Positions 8,311 to 16,804 of a stretch of DNA of 64,000 bases are shown here, piece after piece (position 1 is the first letter of the stretch; every line of letters starts with the position of its first letter). Source of the stretch: Methanobrevibacter millerae (lineage in GTDB: Archaea; Methanobacteriota; Methanobacteria; Methanobacteriales; Methanobacteriaceae). The notes below the pieces were generated by a model. The model saw only the letters and a program-made list of their open reading frames with translations, was not told where the DNA came from and ran no database searches. The stretch lies in NCBI GenBank assembly GCA_015063005.1, contig SUTF01000003.1, forward strand, positions 124,001-188,000. Reading direction: 5' to 3'. Made by a program: the position numbers and the translations under genes.

Positions 8311-9238
8311 TCTCCATGAAATAATCTTAACAATATTATCTTTGTTTAATCATAATATTAAATTATTCTAAAAAAATAATTACATAATCAGAATTAATGA
8401 AGTTGTGTAAAAAGTTCTGAACCACCCAAATCCGAATTGCCCTATGATTAATATAACGAATAATAACTAGCCAAATTTAAAAATAAATGATTGTATTAGA
8501 AAAAAGTATGTATATATGATGTTTGAAATTCTTGCTTCACCACAGATTATTTGAAATATAAATTCAATATTTATAATATAATTTAATCAAAAAAAGCATT
8601 TTACAATCAATGTCATAATGTGAGATTGACTAATCCCACAAAAATCCCGAGACATTGATTAATCTCACCAATAAGGAAGTGAAAAAAATTTTCACCACGA
8701 ATTATAAAATAATTCTAATAATTAATATTTACTCACAACTATTTAAATAATTTGAATTAATGTGAAAAAAGTGATTATAATCCATTTTAGAATGGAAAAC
8801 ACACATTATTTATAAAAATATAATATAATATGGAGAATTATATCTCACCCTTATTAATTTCTTATAATCAACTATTTCACAGTTAGAGATGTGAAAAAAA
8901 TGAACTAAAATACTAATTAATTATTTTATTAAAATAATTAAAAGTATAATTAAAAGCCTAAAAAATGGACCTTTAATTGCTAATAGCTTCAAATTTATTA
9001 TTTTCCTCCCTAATCATGGTTATTAAGTGAAATATGAGAATAACTGAAGAATCACAACAAGCAATGTTATAATTACACATACACTATTCTCAAATTAAGT
9101 TAATAGAGACATATTTTCAATTAACATATTAAATTTAAATATTAAGAATTTAAAGCATTTTAAATTACTTTCAGATTAAAATATTGCTTTTAAAGAGTTT
9201 AATTGTTTCAACTTGTAAAAAAAATAGTGAAAGATTAT
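8311..9238. other. Long AT-rich gene-free region
   Basis: Nothing here reads as a gene on either strand; stop codons are dense in all frames. The one structured element is the set of interleaved repeats at 8606-8668. Pairs such as TTTCAC...GTGAAA around 8875-8897 are weaker. The promoter of the NifU-like operon should lie in the first 100 bp. Confidence 0.6.
8606..8668. repeat. Interleaved inverted repeats, pseudoknot-like
   Basis: ATCAATGTC at 8606-8614 is exactly complementary to GACATTGAT at 8651-8659. GTGAGATT at 8620-8627 is exactly complementary to AATCTCAC at 8661-8668. The two pairs interleave (A-B-A'-B'). The same bases can also be read as an imperfect direct repeat of GAGA..TTGA(C/T)TAATC(C/T)CAC. 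Function is unknown. Confidence 0.5.
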
Positions 9239-9254
9239 CTAAAAATAATCTTTC
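9229..9254 (-). terminator. Stem-loop terminator after the zinc-ribbon gene
   Basis: GAAAGATTAT and ATAATCTTTC form a 10-bp stem around a six-base loop that contains the TAG stop at 9239-9241. A T run follows on the minus strand. Confidence 0.7.
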
Positions 9255-9430
9255 TTTTCAATAGGAGCGCCACAAAATGGACATTTAGTATCAAATTCAT
9301 CCACCATAAACATTCGATGACATTCAGGACATGCATATTCCTCTTCATAATCATCTCCAAATGATGCTCCGCAGCTTGAACAAATTGGTTCTCCTTCATC
9401 AACCCAGCTTCCGCAATTAGGACAAATCAT
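9239..9430 (-). CDS. Small double zinc-ribbon protein
   Basis: The 63-residue protein contains four Cys-x2-Cys knuckles: CPNC and CSSC in the first half, CPEC and CPFC in the second. They form two zinc-ribbon units separated by an acidic DDYEEEY linker. Such proteins are usually nucleic-acid or protein adaptors. Its ATG overlaps the TGA of the Nudix gene by three bases (ATGA), so translation is coupled. Confidence 0.85.
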   Translation of the reverse strand: MICPNCGSWVDEGEPICSSCGASFGDDYEEEYACPECHRMFMVDEFDTKCPFCGAPIEKKDYF

Positions 9431-9855
9431 AGCTCATCACCCTTAAATGACTTTGAAGCAGCACGTGAAAGTAAGTCGTTTTCAAGCAATTCCTTCACTT
9501 CTTCATGAGTAAACCACCCATACTCATCATGTTCTTCGCTTATTTCAACCTTATCAGTTGTTGAGCTTACCTTCATGATCAGTTGTATTGACTTTACCTT
9601 TTCATTGCTCTTGCATGCAGTATAGTCATTTTGAATAACATTGTAAAGAGAATCAATGTTGATTTCAAGACCGGTTTCCTCAATGAATTCCCTTTTTAGA
9701 GCTTCATCAAAATATTCATGCCTTTTAACTTTTCCGCCAGGAATTTCCCATTTTTCTGCATCATGACTTGATTTGGATCTTACCTTTAAAAGTAAGATCC
9801 TATTCTCATATTCACAAATTCCTCTTGCAGTTAGTCCCCACATATCGCTCATCAT
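9427..9855 (-). CDS. Nudix hydrolase
   Basis: The 142-residue protein shows a complete Nudix box, G-x5-E-x7-REFIEETGL, near residues 41-63. Nudix enzymes cleave nucleoside diphosphates linked to other groups. The opening WGLTARGI plus the short length resembles MutT-like or NADH/CTP-like pyrophosphatases, but the substrate cannot be assigned. AGGTGA lies just upstream; the second ATG (9852) is spaced better than the first. It is co-translated with the zinc-ribbon protein. Confidence 0.9.
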   Translation of the reverse strand: MMSDMWGLTARGICEYENRILLLKVRSKSSHDAEKWEIPGGKVKRHEYFDEALKREFIEETGLEINIDSLYNVIQNDYTACKSNEKVKSIQLIMKVSSTTDKVEISEEHDEYGWFTHEEVKELLENDLLSRAASKSFKGDEL

Positions 9856-9886
9856 TTCACCTGTTTAGAAGTATATTACTTTTTGC

Positions 9887-10828
9887 TTAAATAGCTACTC
9901 CCAAATCCAAACATTCAGAAATTTCTCGATATCTGTTTCTGACTGTCACTTCAGTCACTCCTGCAACTTGAGCCACTGCCTTCTGGCTTTTTTTATTTCC
10001 AAGTAATACTGATGAAATATATATTGCAGCAGCAGCCAAACCACTTGGACCTTTCCCAACAGTTATCCCCTCTTTTTTGGAATCATCTATGATATTAATG
10101 GCTTTTGTTTGGAATTCCTCAGACAAGTCAAGTTCACTGGCAAATCTTGGAATATAGTCAGTTGGAGAAGTTGGAGTCAGTTTGATATTCAGTTCATTTG
10201 TTAGTGACCTGTGGATTCTTCCAATATCCTTTCTGGATGCAGATGATACTTCTGCAATTTCATCCAATGTCCTTGGAATTCTGGATATCCTGCATGAAAT
10301 ATATATTGATGCACATACCACACCTTCGATTGTTCTTCCTCGCACTAATTTTTTATCAAGTGCCTTTCTGTATATTAGTGAAGCATCTTCGCGAACGCTT
10401 CTAGGCAAGGATAAAAGTGAGGATTTTCTGTCAATTTCTGTTAATGCAAAAGCTAGACTGCGTTCTTTTGCTCCGGAAATTCTGATTCTTTTGTTCCATT
10501 TCCTTAACCTGTACCATTGAGCCTTGTCTTTCGGTGATGCATTTTTATCAAAGCCTATGACTGTTGCAAGGCCTCCGTCATGTATGGTAGGTGTTGAAGG
10601 TGCTCCATGATTTATTTTGCCACTATCTTCAGATCCATACACAGCAAGGCCGGAACCTTTGGCTATGAAATCTTCATCAATTATCCTACCACATATTTTA
10701 CAAATCAGCTCATGTGTTGAGTGATCATATTGAAAATCTGTTGAATCACAATCAGGACAGATTTGTTCTTTTTCTTCAATCATTGAAACTTTTTTTGGAC
10801 GTTTTCTTAAATTTCTTTGATTATTCAT
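9887..10828 (-). CDS. tfb: Transcription initiation factor IIB (TFB)
   Basis: The 313-residue archaeal TFIIB homologue recruits RNA polymerase to TBP-bound promoters. A zinc ribbon is seen from CPDC near residue 24 to CKIC near 43. The B-finger/linker region around YGSEDSGKINHGAP follows, then two cyclin repeats, roughly 120-205 and 215-300; the second ends in VAGVTEVTVRNRYREI, the helix-turn-helix that reads the BRE. The gene appears monocistronic and has the normal family length. Confidence 0.97.
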   Translation of the reverse strand: MNNQRNLRKRPKKVSMIEEKEQICPDCDSTDFQYDHSTHELICKICGRIIDEDFIAKGSGLAVYGSEDSGKINHGAPSTPTIHDGGLATVIGFDKNASPKDKAQWYRLRKWNKRIRISGAKERSLAFALTEIDRKSSLLSLPRSVREDASLIYRKALDKKLVRGRTIEGVVCASIYISCRISRIPRTLDEIAEVSSASRKDIGRIHRSLTNELNIKLTPTSPTDYIPRFASELDLSEEFQTKAINIIDDSKKEGITVGKGPSGLAAAAIYISSVLLGNKKSQKAVAQVAGVTEVTVRNRYREISECLDLGVAI

Positions 10829-10982
10829 TCTAGTCTCCTAAAATATTTAAAAAAAAGATCATATAAAATCAGATTTCACAATTTTATAATAGTTTACTCA
10901 CAACATATAGACAAAGATGTATGTGTAACAAATTCAATTAAAATCAATTGCAAAAATAGCTAAAAATAAAAAAAATAAGAAG

Positions 10983-11258
10983 TTATTTGCGAACTACATC
11001 CAAAGCTCGTTTAGGACAACGATTAGCACAGCTCAAACATAAATTACAACGGTTCGGATATAAAGTCCATACTCTTCTCTTGCGATTTATATATATTGCA
11101 TGCCTCATGCACACCATCTGACATTTTCCGCAAAGATTGCATGCATGCCTGTCAACTTCCAATTCTCCCCTAGACCTTATGAGGCTAGGAGCAATCAACT
11201 GCCCAATCAAATCAAAAGGAAGCCCACCGCCGTGACCTCCACCATGTCTTGCTCTCAA
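10983..11258 (-). CDS. Ferredoxin-type protein with two 4Fe-4S motifs
   Basis: The 91-residue protein has a Gly/His-rich beginning and two Cys clusters, CNLCGKCQMVC and CNLCLSCANRCP, each able to bind a 4Fe-4S centre. It probably carries electrons in the cytoplasm. The start is a TTG at 11258, preceded by GGGAG; an ATT three bases upstream is spaced slightly better, so the exact start is uncertain. An 18-bp DtxR-like box about 55 bp upstream suggests control by iron or manganese. Confidence 0.85.
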   Translation of the reverse strand: MRARHGGGHGGGLPFDLIGQLIAPSLIRSRGELEVDRHACNLCGKCQMVCMRHAIYINRKRRVWTLYPNRCNLCLSCANRCPKRALDVVRK

Positions 11259-11313
11259 AATAAGTACTCTCCCATGTAACTTTAATCATTAATTTATACC
11301 TCATAGTATAAAT

Positions 11314-11331
11314 ATTTAGGTATGACTAAAT
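11314..11331. promoter_or_regulatory. DtxR-like box upstream of the ferredoxin gene
   Basis: ATTTAGGTATGACTAAAT is a pseudo-palindrome (TTTAGG-N4-ACTAAA) resembling operators of metal-dependent DtxR/MntR regulators. On the minus strand it is directly followed by an ATATTTATAC TATA-like segment, so a bound repressor would block TBP. The identical 18 bases occur at 37862-37879. Confidence 0.55.
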
Positions 11332-11358
11332 TTTTAGAGAGTAACTTATAAAAACACA

Positions 11359-11601
11359 TTAATTTACATTAATGCAATCGTTAGGACAAATTGCCTCACA
11401 GACCCTGCAATACTTGCATGTAATTGGGTTTCTAACAACAGTCAAATCCCCATCCTTAACTAAAACCTTGTTCGGACATGCAATTACGCATTTCTCACAA
11501 TCCGCACCCTTACAGTTGTCATTGTCTATGTCAATGTGAGATTCTACACTTTCCTTTTCGTTTTTATCCTTGTTTCTTTTAAAAAATGAACCTAAACCCA
11601 T
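11359..11601 (-). CDS. Small 4Fe-4S ferredoxin
   Basis: The 80-residue protein has a charged N-terminus (FFKRNKDKNEKE) and then two Cys clusters, CKGADCEKCVIACP and CKYCRVCEAICP. The first has a four-residue rather than two-residue gap between the first cysteines. The pattern fits a dicluster ferredoxin. It lies about 100 bp upstream of the other ferredoxin gene in the same direction, with the DtxR-like box between them. Confidence 0.85.
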   Translation of the reverse strand: MGLGSFFKRNKDKNEKESVESHIDIDNDNCKGADCEKCVIACPNKVLVKDGDLTVVRNPITCKYCRVCEAICPNDCINVN

Positions 11602-11637
11602 GATAAATATTATATGAATAGCTGTTAATAACTGTTT

Positions 11638-12342
11638 TCAATCATATCCCTGTGACTCCAGATAGTCATCGATTTTAGGGTTATCCCCATATTCATAGTG
11701 GTCATAGTACCAGTCAGGATCATTTCTTGCTATGGTTGAAGGTGAAGTATCTACACCGTAATGGCTGGATGAACCAGAAGATGGATAATATTCATGATAA
11801 TTAACATCAGACCTGTTTAAATTTAATATCTTATAAAGCAAATCATTCAAATCATAATTATGATGATTATTGTCCAGGATTATTCCATACACCATTTTGT
11901 TTTGGGGATTGTACTTGAGACAGTATATCGCATACATGGAATTGACTCCAAATATATCTCCATAATCATAAGAAACCTTTGATAAATCATTAACTTCCAA
12001 ATCCATATCATTTAGGGGAGCCTTCCACACAATAGCATAGCATTTTTTGCCCACAGTATCTACAAAACTGACATTTCTGGCATCTTTCCATTTCAACACA
12101 GTATTTGATGATACTTTAACTTCACCGTCAGGGATTTTTTCATTTTTGTATTCCAGAGCATCCTCTATTGTAGCTATCATGTATCCGTCCTAGCCAATAT
12201 CCAGAATAACCTTATCATCAAAACCCGCATAGCTTGGAGGTGATGTCAAATAGATAACTCCACCAATAAGCAATCCCAGAACGAATAATATTACAAAGAC
12301 GTATGCACCAAACTTCAAAAGTTTTTTTAAAATTTCCATCAT
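11638..12342 (-). pseudogene. Small membrane-anchored protein interrupted by in-frame TAG
   Basis: From the ATG at 12342 the frame encodes a 50-residue segment with one membrane helix (about residues 12-32, VFVILFVLGLLIGGVIYL). It then meets TAG at 12192-12190 and continues in the same frame to 11638, with a Met at 12180 opening a 180-residue remainder. The uninterrupted product would be about 234 residues: a membrane anchor, a soluble domain and an Asp/Tyr/Ser-rich tail (SSGSSSHYG, DWYYDHYEYG). The family is not recognised. The tail style resembles the secreted protein at 14951-15448. The TAG may be a nonsense mutation, a sequencing error or a readthrough site. Pyrrolysine insertion is not expected in Methanobrevibacter. 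Confidence 0.65.
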
Positions 12343-12372
12343 AAAATTATTGTGTTTAAGTTGTTAATATAG

Positions 12373-12903
12373 TTAATCAATTAAATCAAAAACTTCATCC
12401 AGACTGTTAGCAACATCAAATATATCCAATGCACCATGTCTGATTAATCCCTGATTGTGCATATCCTCAAGCATGTCAACCATCTTGTCATAAAAATGAT
12501 TGATATTGAAAAGAATGATTTTTTTGGAGTGTCTGTGGAGATATTTTAATGTCAACACTTCAAAAAACTCATCAAGAGTGCCAATACCTCCAGGAACAAT
12601 GATAAAGACATCTGATTTTTCTAAAAATAAGTTCTTTCGCTCATCCATGGACTCAGTTTTTATGTATTCACTGCAATTCTTAAAGTCATCATCAAACTCC
12701 ACAATCCATTCAGGAGCAATGCCTGTGACATTACCTCCATTTTCAAATACTCCTAAAGCAACTGCACCCATCATTCCATCGTTTCCACCGCCGAAAACCA
12801 ATGAATGATTATTTTGGGCTATTCTAGACCCTAATTCATAACCAACATCCGTAAACTCTTTTGGAGTATCCTTGCTTCCAGATCCATATAGACAAATTTT
12901 CAT
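12373..12903 (-). CDS. LOG family protein (Rossmann fold, PGGxGT motif)
   Basis: The roughly 176-residue protein has the family start KICLYGSGS, the nucleotide loop FGGGNDGMMG, and PGGIGTLDEFFE near residue 103. That motif defines the LOG/TIGR00730 group, often mislabelled lysine decarboxylase. Characterised members cleave nucleoside 5'-monophosphates (for example cytokinin ribotides) to base and ribose phosphate; the archaeal substrate is unknown. The ATG at 12903 is preferred to an upstream in-frame TTG at 12924. It is divergent from the archaetidylserine synthase gene, 63 bp away. Confidence 0.88.
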   Translation of the reverse strand: MKICLYGSGSKDTPKEFTDVGYELGSRIAQNNHSLVFGGGNDGMMGAVALGVFENGGNVTGIAPEWIVEFDDDFKNCSEYIKTESMDERKNLFLEKSDVFIIVPGGIGTLDEFFEVLTLKYLHRHSKKIILFNINHFYDKMVDMLEDMHNQGLIRHGALDIFDVANSLDEVFDLID

Positions 12904-12966
12904 ATCTTTAAATATGTAGGTCAAAATAATTAAATATTAAAGATAATAATTCCAAATATTATATTA

Positions 12967-13647
12967 ATGAATACTAAAATACAAGATTTCATAGCAATAT
13001 CAGACTTCGTTTCTTTAATGAACTTATGCTGCGGAATTCTATCAGTAATATTATCAATAAATCATAACTTTTACATGGCAGCAATTTTTATGATTCTGTC
13101 ATTGCTTTTTGATTCAGTGGACGGATGGGTTGCTCGAAAAACAAACAGAATAGATGTGTATGAATTCGGTAAAAATATCGACTCCCTATCAGACATCGTT
13201 TCATTTGGAGTTGCACCAGCAGTCTTTTTATACTCACATACTTTGATGAATTCACCATTTCTTGAAATTCCAACAATCATCGTTTCATTGATTATTGTAA
13301 TCTGTGGCGTTTTAAGATTAACAAGGTATAATGTTATTTCAAATGAAGTGGAAGGATTCATTGGCTTTCCAATTCCTGGAGTAGCTCTAATAATAGCAAC
13401 ATTTTACTTAAGCGGTCTTTTTAATATTTACTTAGCATTAATATTAGCAACTATTGTTTCACTAGCAATGATTTGCAATAAGCCATATGAGAAATTCAAC
13501 AATCTCTACTTATTGATTCTAAATTGCTTATGCATAATACTAATTATACTTCAAATTCCACTTAAAATTGGATTTGTCAATGTTCCTGCATCAATTGTCC
13601 TTTTGACGAGTCTGGCATATTTATTTATTAACTTACTTAATGATTAA
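12967..13647 (+). CDS. CDP-alcohol phosphatidyltransferase, probable archaetidylserine synthase
   Basis: The 226-residue multi-spanning membrane protein carries the CDP-alcohol phosphotransferase signature DSVDGWVARK...GKNIDSLSD (D-x2-DG-x2-AR ... G-x3-D-x3-D). The spacing between AR and G is 10 residues. The PssA-like continuation IVSFGVAPA favours archaetidylserine synthase, which joins L-serine to CDP-archaeol in lipid synthesis. The stop codon overlaps the start region of the next gene. Confidence 0.88.
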   Translation: MNTKIQDFIAISDFVSLMNLCCGILSVILSINHNFYMAAIFMILSLLFDSVDGWVARKTNRIDVYEFGKNIDSLSDIVSFGVAPAVFLYSHTLMNSPFLEIPTIIVSLIIVICGVLRLTRYNVISNEVEGFIGFPIPGVALIIATFYLSGLFNIYLALILATIVSLAMICNKPYEKFNNLYLLILNCLCIILIILQIPLKIGFVNVPASIVLLTSLAYLFINLLND

Positions 13648-14350
13648 CATGAAAAAAAGATACATTATACTATTAATAGTGATACTTGTAATTGGAATAT
13701 CCTCATTTATTTATTTCAACGATTACTATCATGCGGACAGCACCGCATTAAAATACATCAATGGAAGTGAAAACGTAACCGTCAATAAAACAGCAAACGG
13801 CCTTTTGCTTGACGGGCCAGGAAATGATTCAGCATTGATTTTCTATCCCGGCGCAAAGGTGGAATACACATCATACTTAGCACTTATGAATGAGATTGCC
13901 GAAAAGGGTGTTGATGCATACATCGTTGAAATGCCATTTAACATCGCATTTTTTGGCTCAAACAGTGCAGATGACATTATAAAAGATTCAAACTATCCAC
14001 ATTACTTTTTATCTGGTCATTCTTTAGGTGGTGTTGTCGCATCAGGCTATGTTGCCAAACACAATGTTGATGGACTTGTATTGCTTGCAGCATATCCGAC
14101 AGAAGAAATCAACAAACCCGTACTTTCAATATATGGATCTGAAGATAAGGTATTAAATCTAGAAAAATATAATGAAGCTAAGCCATTGATGAAAGGAAAT
14201 TTCACTGAATTCATAGTTAATGGTGGAAATCATGCCCAATTTGCCAACTACGGCAATCAGTCAGGTGATGGAATAGCCACTGTCAACTCAACTGTTCAGC
14301 AGAATATTACTGCAAATCAGATAATGGATTTCATTAGGGCTTTAGTTTAA
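13640..14350 (+). CDS. Membrane-anchored alpha/beta hydrolase
   Basis: The 236-residue protein has an N-terminal membrane helix (YIILLIVILVIGISSFIYF) and then an alpha/beta hydrolase domain. The nucleophile elbow is GHSLGG (Ser near residue 132), an Asp is at YGSEDKV and a His at GGNHAQF. This completes a Ser-Asp-His triad, probably facing outside the membrane. The substrate is unknown. The first ATG at 13640 overlaps the upstream stop; the ATG at 13649 begins directly with the basic MKKRY of the anchor and may be the true start. It is co-transcribed with the lipid synthase, which hints at a lipid or envelope substrate. Confidence 0.8.
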   Translation: MINMKKRYIILLIVILVIGISSFIYFNDYYHADSTALKYINGSENVTVNKTANGLLLDGPGNDSALIFYPGAKVEYTSYLALMNEIAEKGVDAYIVEMPFNIAFFGSNSADDIIKDSNYPHYFLSGHSLGGVVASGYVAKHNVDGLVLLAAYPTEEINKPVLSIYGSEDKVLNLEKYNEAKPLMKGNFTEFIVNGGNHAQFANYGNQSGDGIATVNSTVQQNITANQIMDFIRALV

Positions 14351-14950
14351 AATCCTATCCAAATCCTTTATCATCAGCAATAATCTGGCCAGTATGAATG
14401 CCACTCCAAAAATGAGGACTAACCAAAACACTGTCATGAAAAGAGGTTGTTCATATACCTTCAAAAAGGGATATGGACCTACCACTATTTTTTCCACATT
14501 CAATATAATCAGAATTATTCCATAAGCTATTGTGAAATATATCGCCCTCAAGTTGTTTTTGAAAGTGTTTTCCAAATCATTCCTTTCAAAAAGTATAAAG
14601 GATATGCAAGCAAGTATCGGGCATAATACATGAACATAAATAGCCGGACCATCCAGGAGCAAGAAGTGATAATTGAAATCATACATTGGCATGAGAACAA
14701 AAATAACCACCAAAAACGTTATCAGCACAGACAATGTTGATGAATACTTGAAAAGCTGTACAATTCGCGGAGTATTCTTTCTAAAAGCTAGATACAATAT
14801 GCATGAAATAAAAAGAAATAGATTTGAATCAATTGTGTAGTATGTCAAATCTATACTGCCCACAGATTCCATGAAGATTATGCAAGCAATAATCTCCAGT
14901 ACAATTATGACTACATTCAATGCAATGTCAACGCCAAACTTATTTTTCAT
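14342..14950 (-). CDS. Six-helix membrane protein, Pr6Pr-like
   Basis: The 202-residue protein has about six hydrophobic segments and the pattern YYTIDSNLFLF after the first helix, resembling the Y(F)T-x-SNLL signature of the Pr6Pr/FAR-17a-like membrane family. No catalytic role is known. Its ATG follows the stop of the secreted protein gene upstream with no gap. The 3' end overlaps the convergent hydrolase gene by 9 bp. Confidence 0.65.
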   Translation of the reverse strand: MKNKFGVDIALNVVIIVLEIIACIIFMESVGSIDLTYYTIDSNLFLFISCILYLAFRKNTPRIVQLFKYSSTLSVLITFLVVIFVLMPMYDFNYHFLLLDGPAIYVHVLCPILACISFILFERNDLENTFKNNLRAIYFTIAYGIILIILNVEKIVVGPYPFLKVYEQPLFMTVFWLVLIFGVAFILARLLLMIKDLDRILN

Positions 14951-15448
14951 TTAATACCATTCCCCGTCATAGGTACGAGGATCATCGTATATCTCCTCAT
15001 CCCAATAGTTATCATAGATATATTCATCCATCCTAAGACTATCTCCATAATTATGGTTATCATAATAATTGTATGGGGAATTAGATCTGCCCCCTGCAGT
15101 TACTGTGATTGTTTTAGTCAGAGAGCATGGATTATACTTGTCATTTCCCTTGAAGTTAACTGTTATTACATAATTTCCATTTGTTGTTCCTAAGAAGAAT
15201 ATATTCTGACCAGTATTGTTAAGCGTTTTTGTAGGTAAAGTCCTTACAGCACCGTTAGGCTTTGTTATGCTTATTGAAAATTTTACTATTGGAATTGGAT
15301 TATTTGAAGAATCCTTAAGTGTTATTATAGCCGAATAACCAGATTGATCTTTATCTATTTCAAAATGTGCATCTTCCTTTGCGGATACAAATGACATTCC
15401 AAAAATGAAGATACATAACACAATTAATATCAAAAATATATTACGCAT
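14951..15448 (-). CDS. Secreted protein with one Ig-like domain
   Basis: The 165-residue protein has a signal peptide (FLILIVLCIFIFGMSFVSA, cleavage near 24) followed by one Ig-like beta-sandwich of about 90 residues ending YVITVNFKGNDKYNP...TKTITVTA. That is the same style as the repeats in the giant surface proteins of this window. The tail is rich in Tyr, Asp and Asn (SPYNYYDNHNYGDS). The protein is probably released or wall-associated. It forms a two-gene unit with the Pr6Pr-like protein. Confidence 0.7.
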   Translation of the reverse strand: MRNIFLILIVLCIFIFGMSFVSAKEDAHFEIDKDQSGYSAIITLKDSSNNPIPIVKFSISITKPNGAVRTLPTKTLNNTGQNIFFLGTTNGNYVITVNFKGNDKYNPCSLTKTITVTAGGRSNSPYNYYDNHNYGDSLRMDEYIYDNYWDEEIYDDPRTYDGEWY

Positions 15449-15517
15449 GTTACTATATTATGTTTATCTTTATATATAAAGATTAACTTTTAATAGAGGA
15501 ACAACAAATTAAAGTTT

Positions 15518-16147
15518 ATGAAAATTTCAGAGGAAATAAAGGAAGCGTTAATTGAAAACAAAAAGATTTTTTACATGCTAATGATATTATTTGCCATAGG
15601 ATTTGTCATAGCATTCATTATGGCTGACGATATAGCTCCCGTTTTAATGCCAATGCTTAAGGAAGCCCTGCTTGAAGGGAATGTAACTTCAATAGATGCT
15701 TTCAGCATAATGTTTCACAACCTGAAATCCGCAATAACTATATTTTTTGCATCAACACTATTTGGAATATTTGCAGTAATATCCATAATAGCCAATGGAT
15801 TTGTAGTGGGATTCATGGCAGGCTATACCGTTAAATCATTCAATACACTGATTATATTTTTAGCATTAATACTTCCCCACGGGATTATTGAAATTCCGGC
15901 ATTATTCTTAAGCTGTGCAAGCGGAATACAATTGTTCCTATTCATATTCAGAGTCCTAAAAGATAAAATTAATCATTATTCATTCGCTGAAGCCTACCAA
16001 AACAACAAAAAGACATTGAAACATATTTTGATTTTAATGTCAATAGCTATTCTATTATTTGTAATAGCTGCCTTGATTGAAGGGTTCATTACACCACAGT
16101 TAGGCAATATAGCAAGCCAGCAAATGGGCGGTTCAAAATTATTTTAA
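15518..16147 (+). CDS. SpoIIM/DUF95 family membrane protein
   Basis: The 209-residue protein has about five membrane helices and the family signature LPHGIIEIPALFLS after the third, as in SpoIIM/DUF95 proteins. Archaeal members have no established role; in spore formers SpoIIM belongs to the septal peptidoglycan machinery. A second, diverged family member lies at 22362-23009. The 3' end overlaps the convergent truncated ATPase gene by four bases. Confidence 0.82.
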   Translation: MKISEEIKEALIENKKIFYMLMILFAIGFVIAFIMADDIAPVLMPMLKEALLEGNVTSIDAFSIMFHNLKSAITIFFASTLFGIFAVISIIANGFVVGFMAGYTVKSFNTLIIFLALILPHGIIEIPALFLSCASGIQLFLFIFRVLKDKINHYSFAEAYQNNKKTLKHILILMSIAILLFVIAALIEGFITPQLGNIASQQMGGSKLF

Positions 16148-16689
16148 AGAGGATAAATGCCATATACCTCTTTTTCATGATTTAACCATGTTCTAAACAT
16201 TTTATCTTCAATAGAATATTTTTGATTTTCATAAGCCACAATTCCCTTATCTTTCAAGTTAGTGAGATATTTATTGAATGTTGCTCTTGAAACATTAGTC
16301 TTATCCAGTAATTCACTCCATGTTAATGACTCTTCATCAGCAAGATTCTTAACAATATTTTTCTCATTATCGTTTAAACTACTCCATACCTTAATCCATA
16401 TTATCAAGATTTGTTCCATATTTGTGAAAAAGGTATTTTTAACAGTTTCTAAATCATATATCTGACTACTATCCATAACATTATAAAAACTGTTAATATA
16501 TAGTGGAATTCCTCGAGTACAAGCGTAGAATCTATCAAAACCATCTTCAGTGAATTTTATTTCACTCATGCATTCATCAAAATAAGACATGGTTTCCTCT
16601 TTTGTAAAAGGATTAATTCGGATTTGTTGCAAACGTCCATCAAAAGGTCCTCCATCTCCATTCAATTCAGATATAATATTTATAGTAGT
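16144..16689 (-). pseudogene. C-terminal remnant of an archaeal AAA ATPase (Arch_ATPase type)
   Basis: The frame encodes the family's C-terminal half: DGRLQQIRINPFTKEET, which follows the sensor region in intact proteins, then ACTRGIPLYINSFY and a winged-helix (TWSELLDKTNVSRATFNKYL). The Walker A and B region is absent; upstream the frame runs only about 20 codons before a stop. The only in-frame start for the main block is a TTG at 16665. Intact homologues are about 350 residues or longer, so this looks 5'-truncated and probably non-functional. Confidence 0.75.
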
Positions 16690-16770
16690 ATAAAAAACGA
16701 TACTAGTTCAAAAAACTATACTTAACCATACAAGTATAAAAAATTATACTAATTCAATAAATTATACTAA
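16687..16770. repeat. Cluster of AGTATA/TATACT half-sites
   Basis: Two inverted repeats stand out: AGTAT-N8-ATACT at 16687-16704 and the perfect AGTATAA-AAAA-TTATACT at 16733-16750. Extra TATACT half-sites occur at about 16717 and 16763. The cluster lies upstream of the truncated ATPase. It could be its old operator or simply AT-rich drift. Confidence 0.45.
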
Positions 16771-16783
16771 AAAATAGTAAAAA

Positions 16784-16804
16784 AAGAGTATGAAAAATAC
16801 TCTT
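16784..16804 (-). terminator. Stem-loop terminator after the aquaporin gene
   Basis: AAGAGTAT and ATACTCTT form an 8-bp stem with a five-base loop; seven T residues follow on the minus strand. The stop codon TAA of the aquaporin gene (16803-16805) touches the stem. Confidence 0.7.

Noticed and set aside
12190-12192. TAG as a pyrrolysine codon
   Set aside because: The organism appears to be Methanobrevibacter-like, where the pyrrolysine system is not known; no methylamine methyltransferase or pyl gene is in the window.
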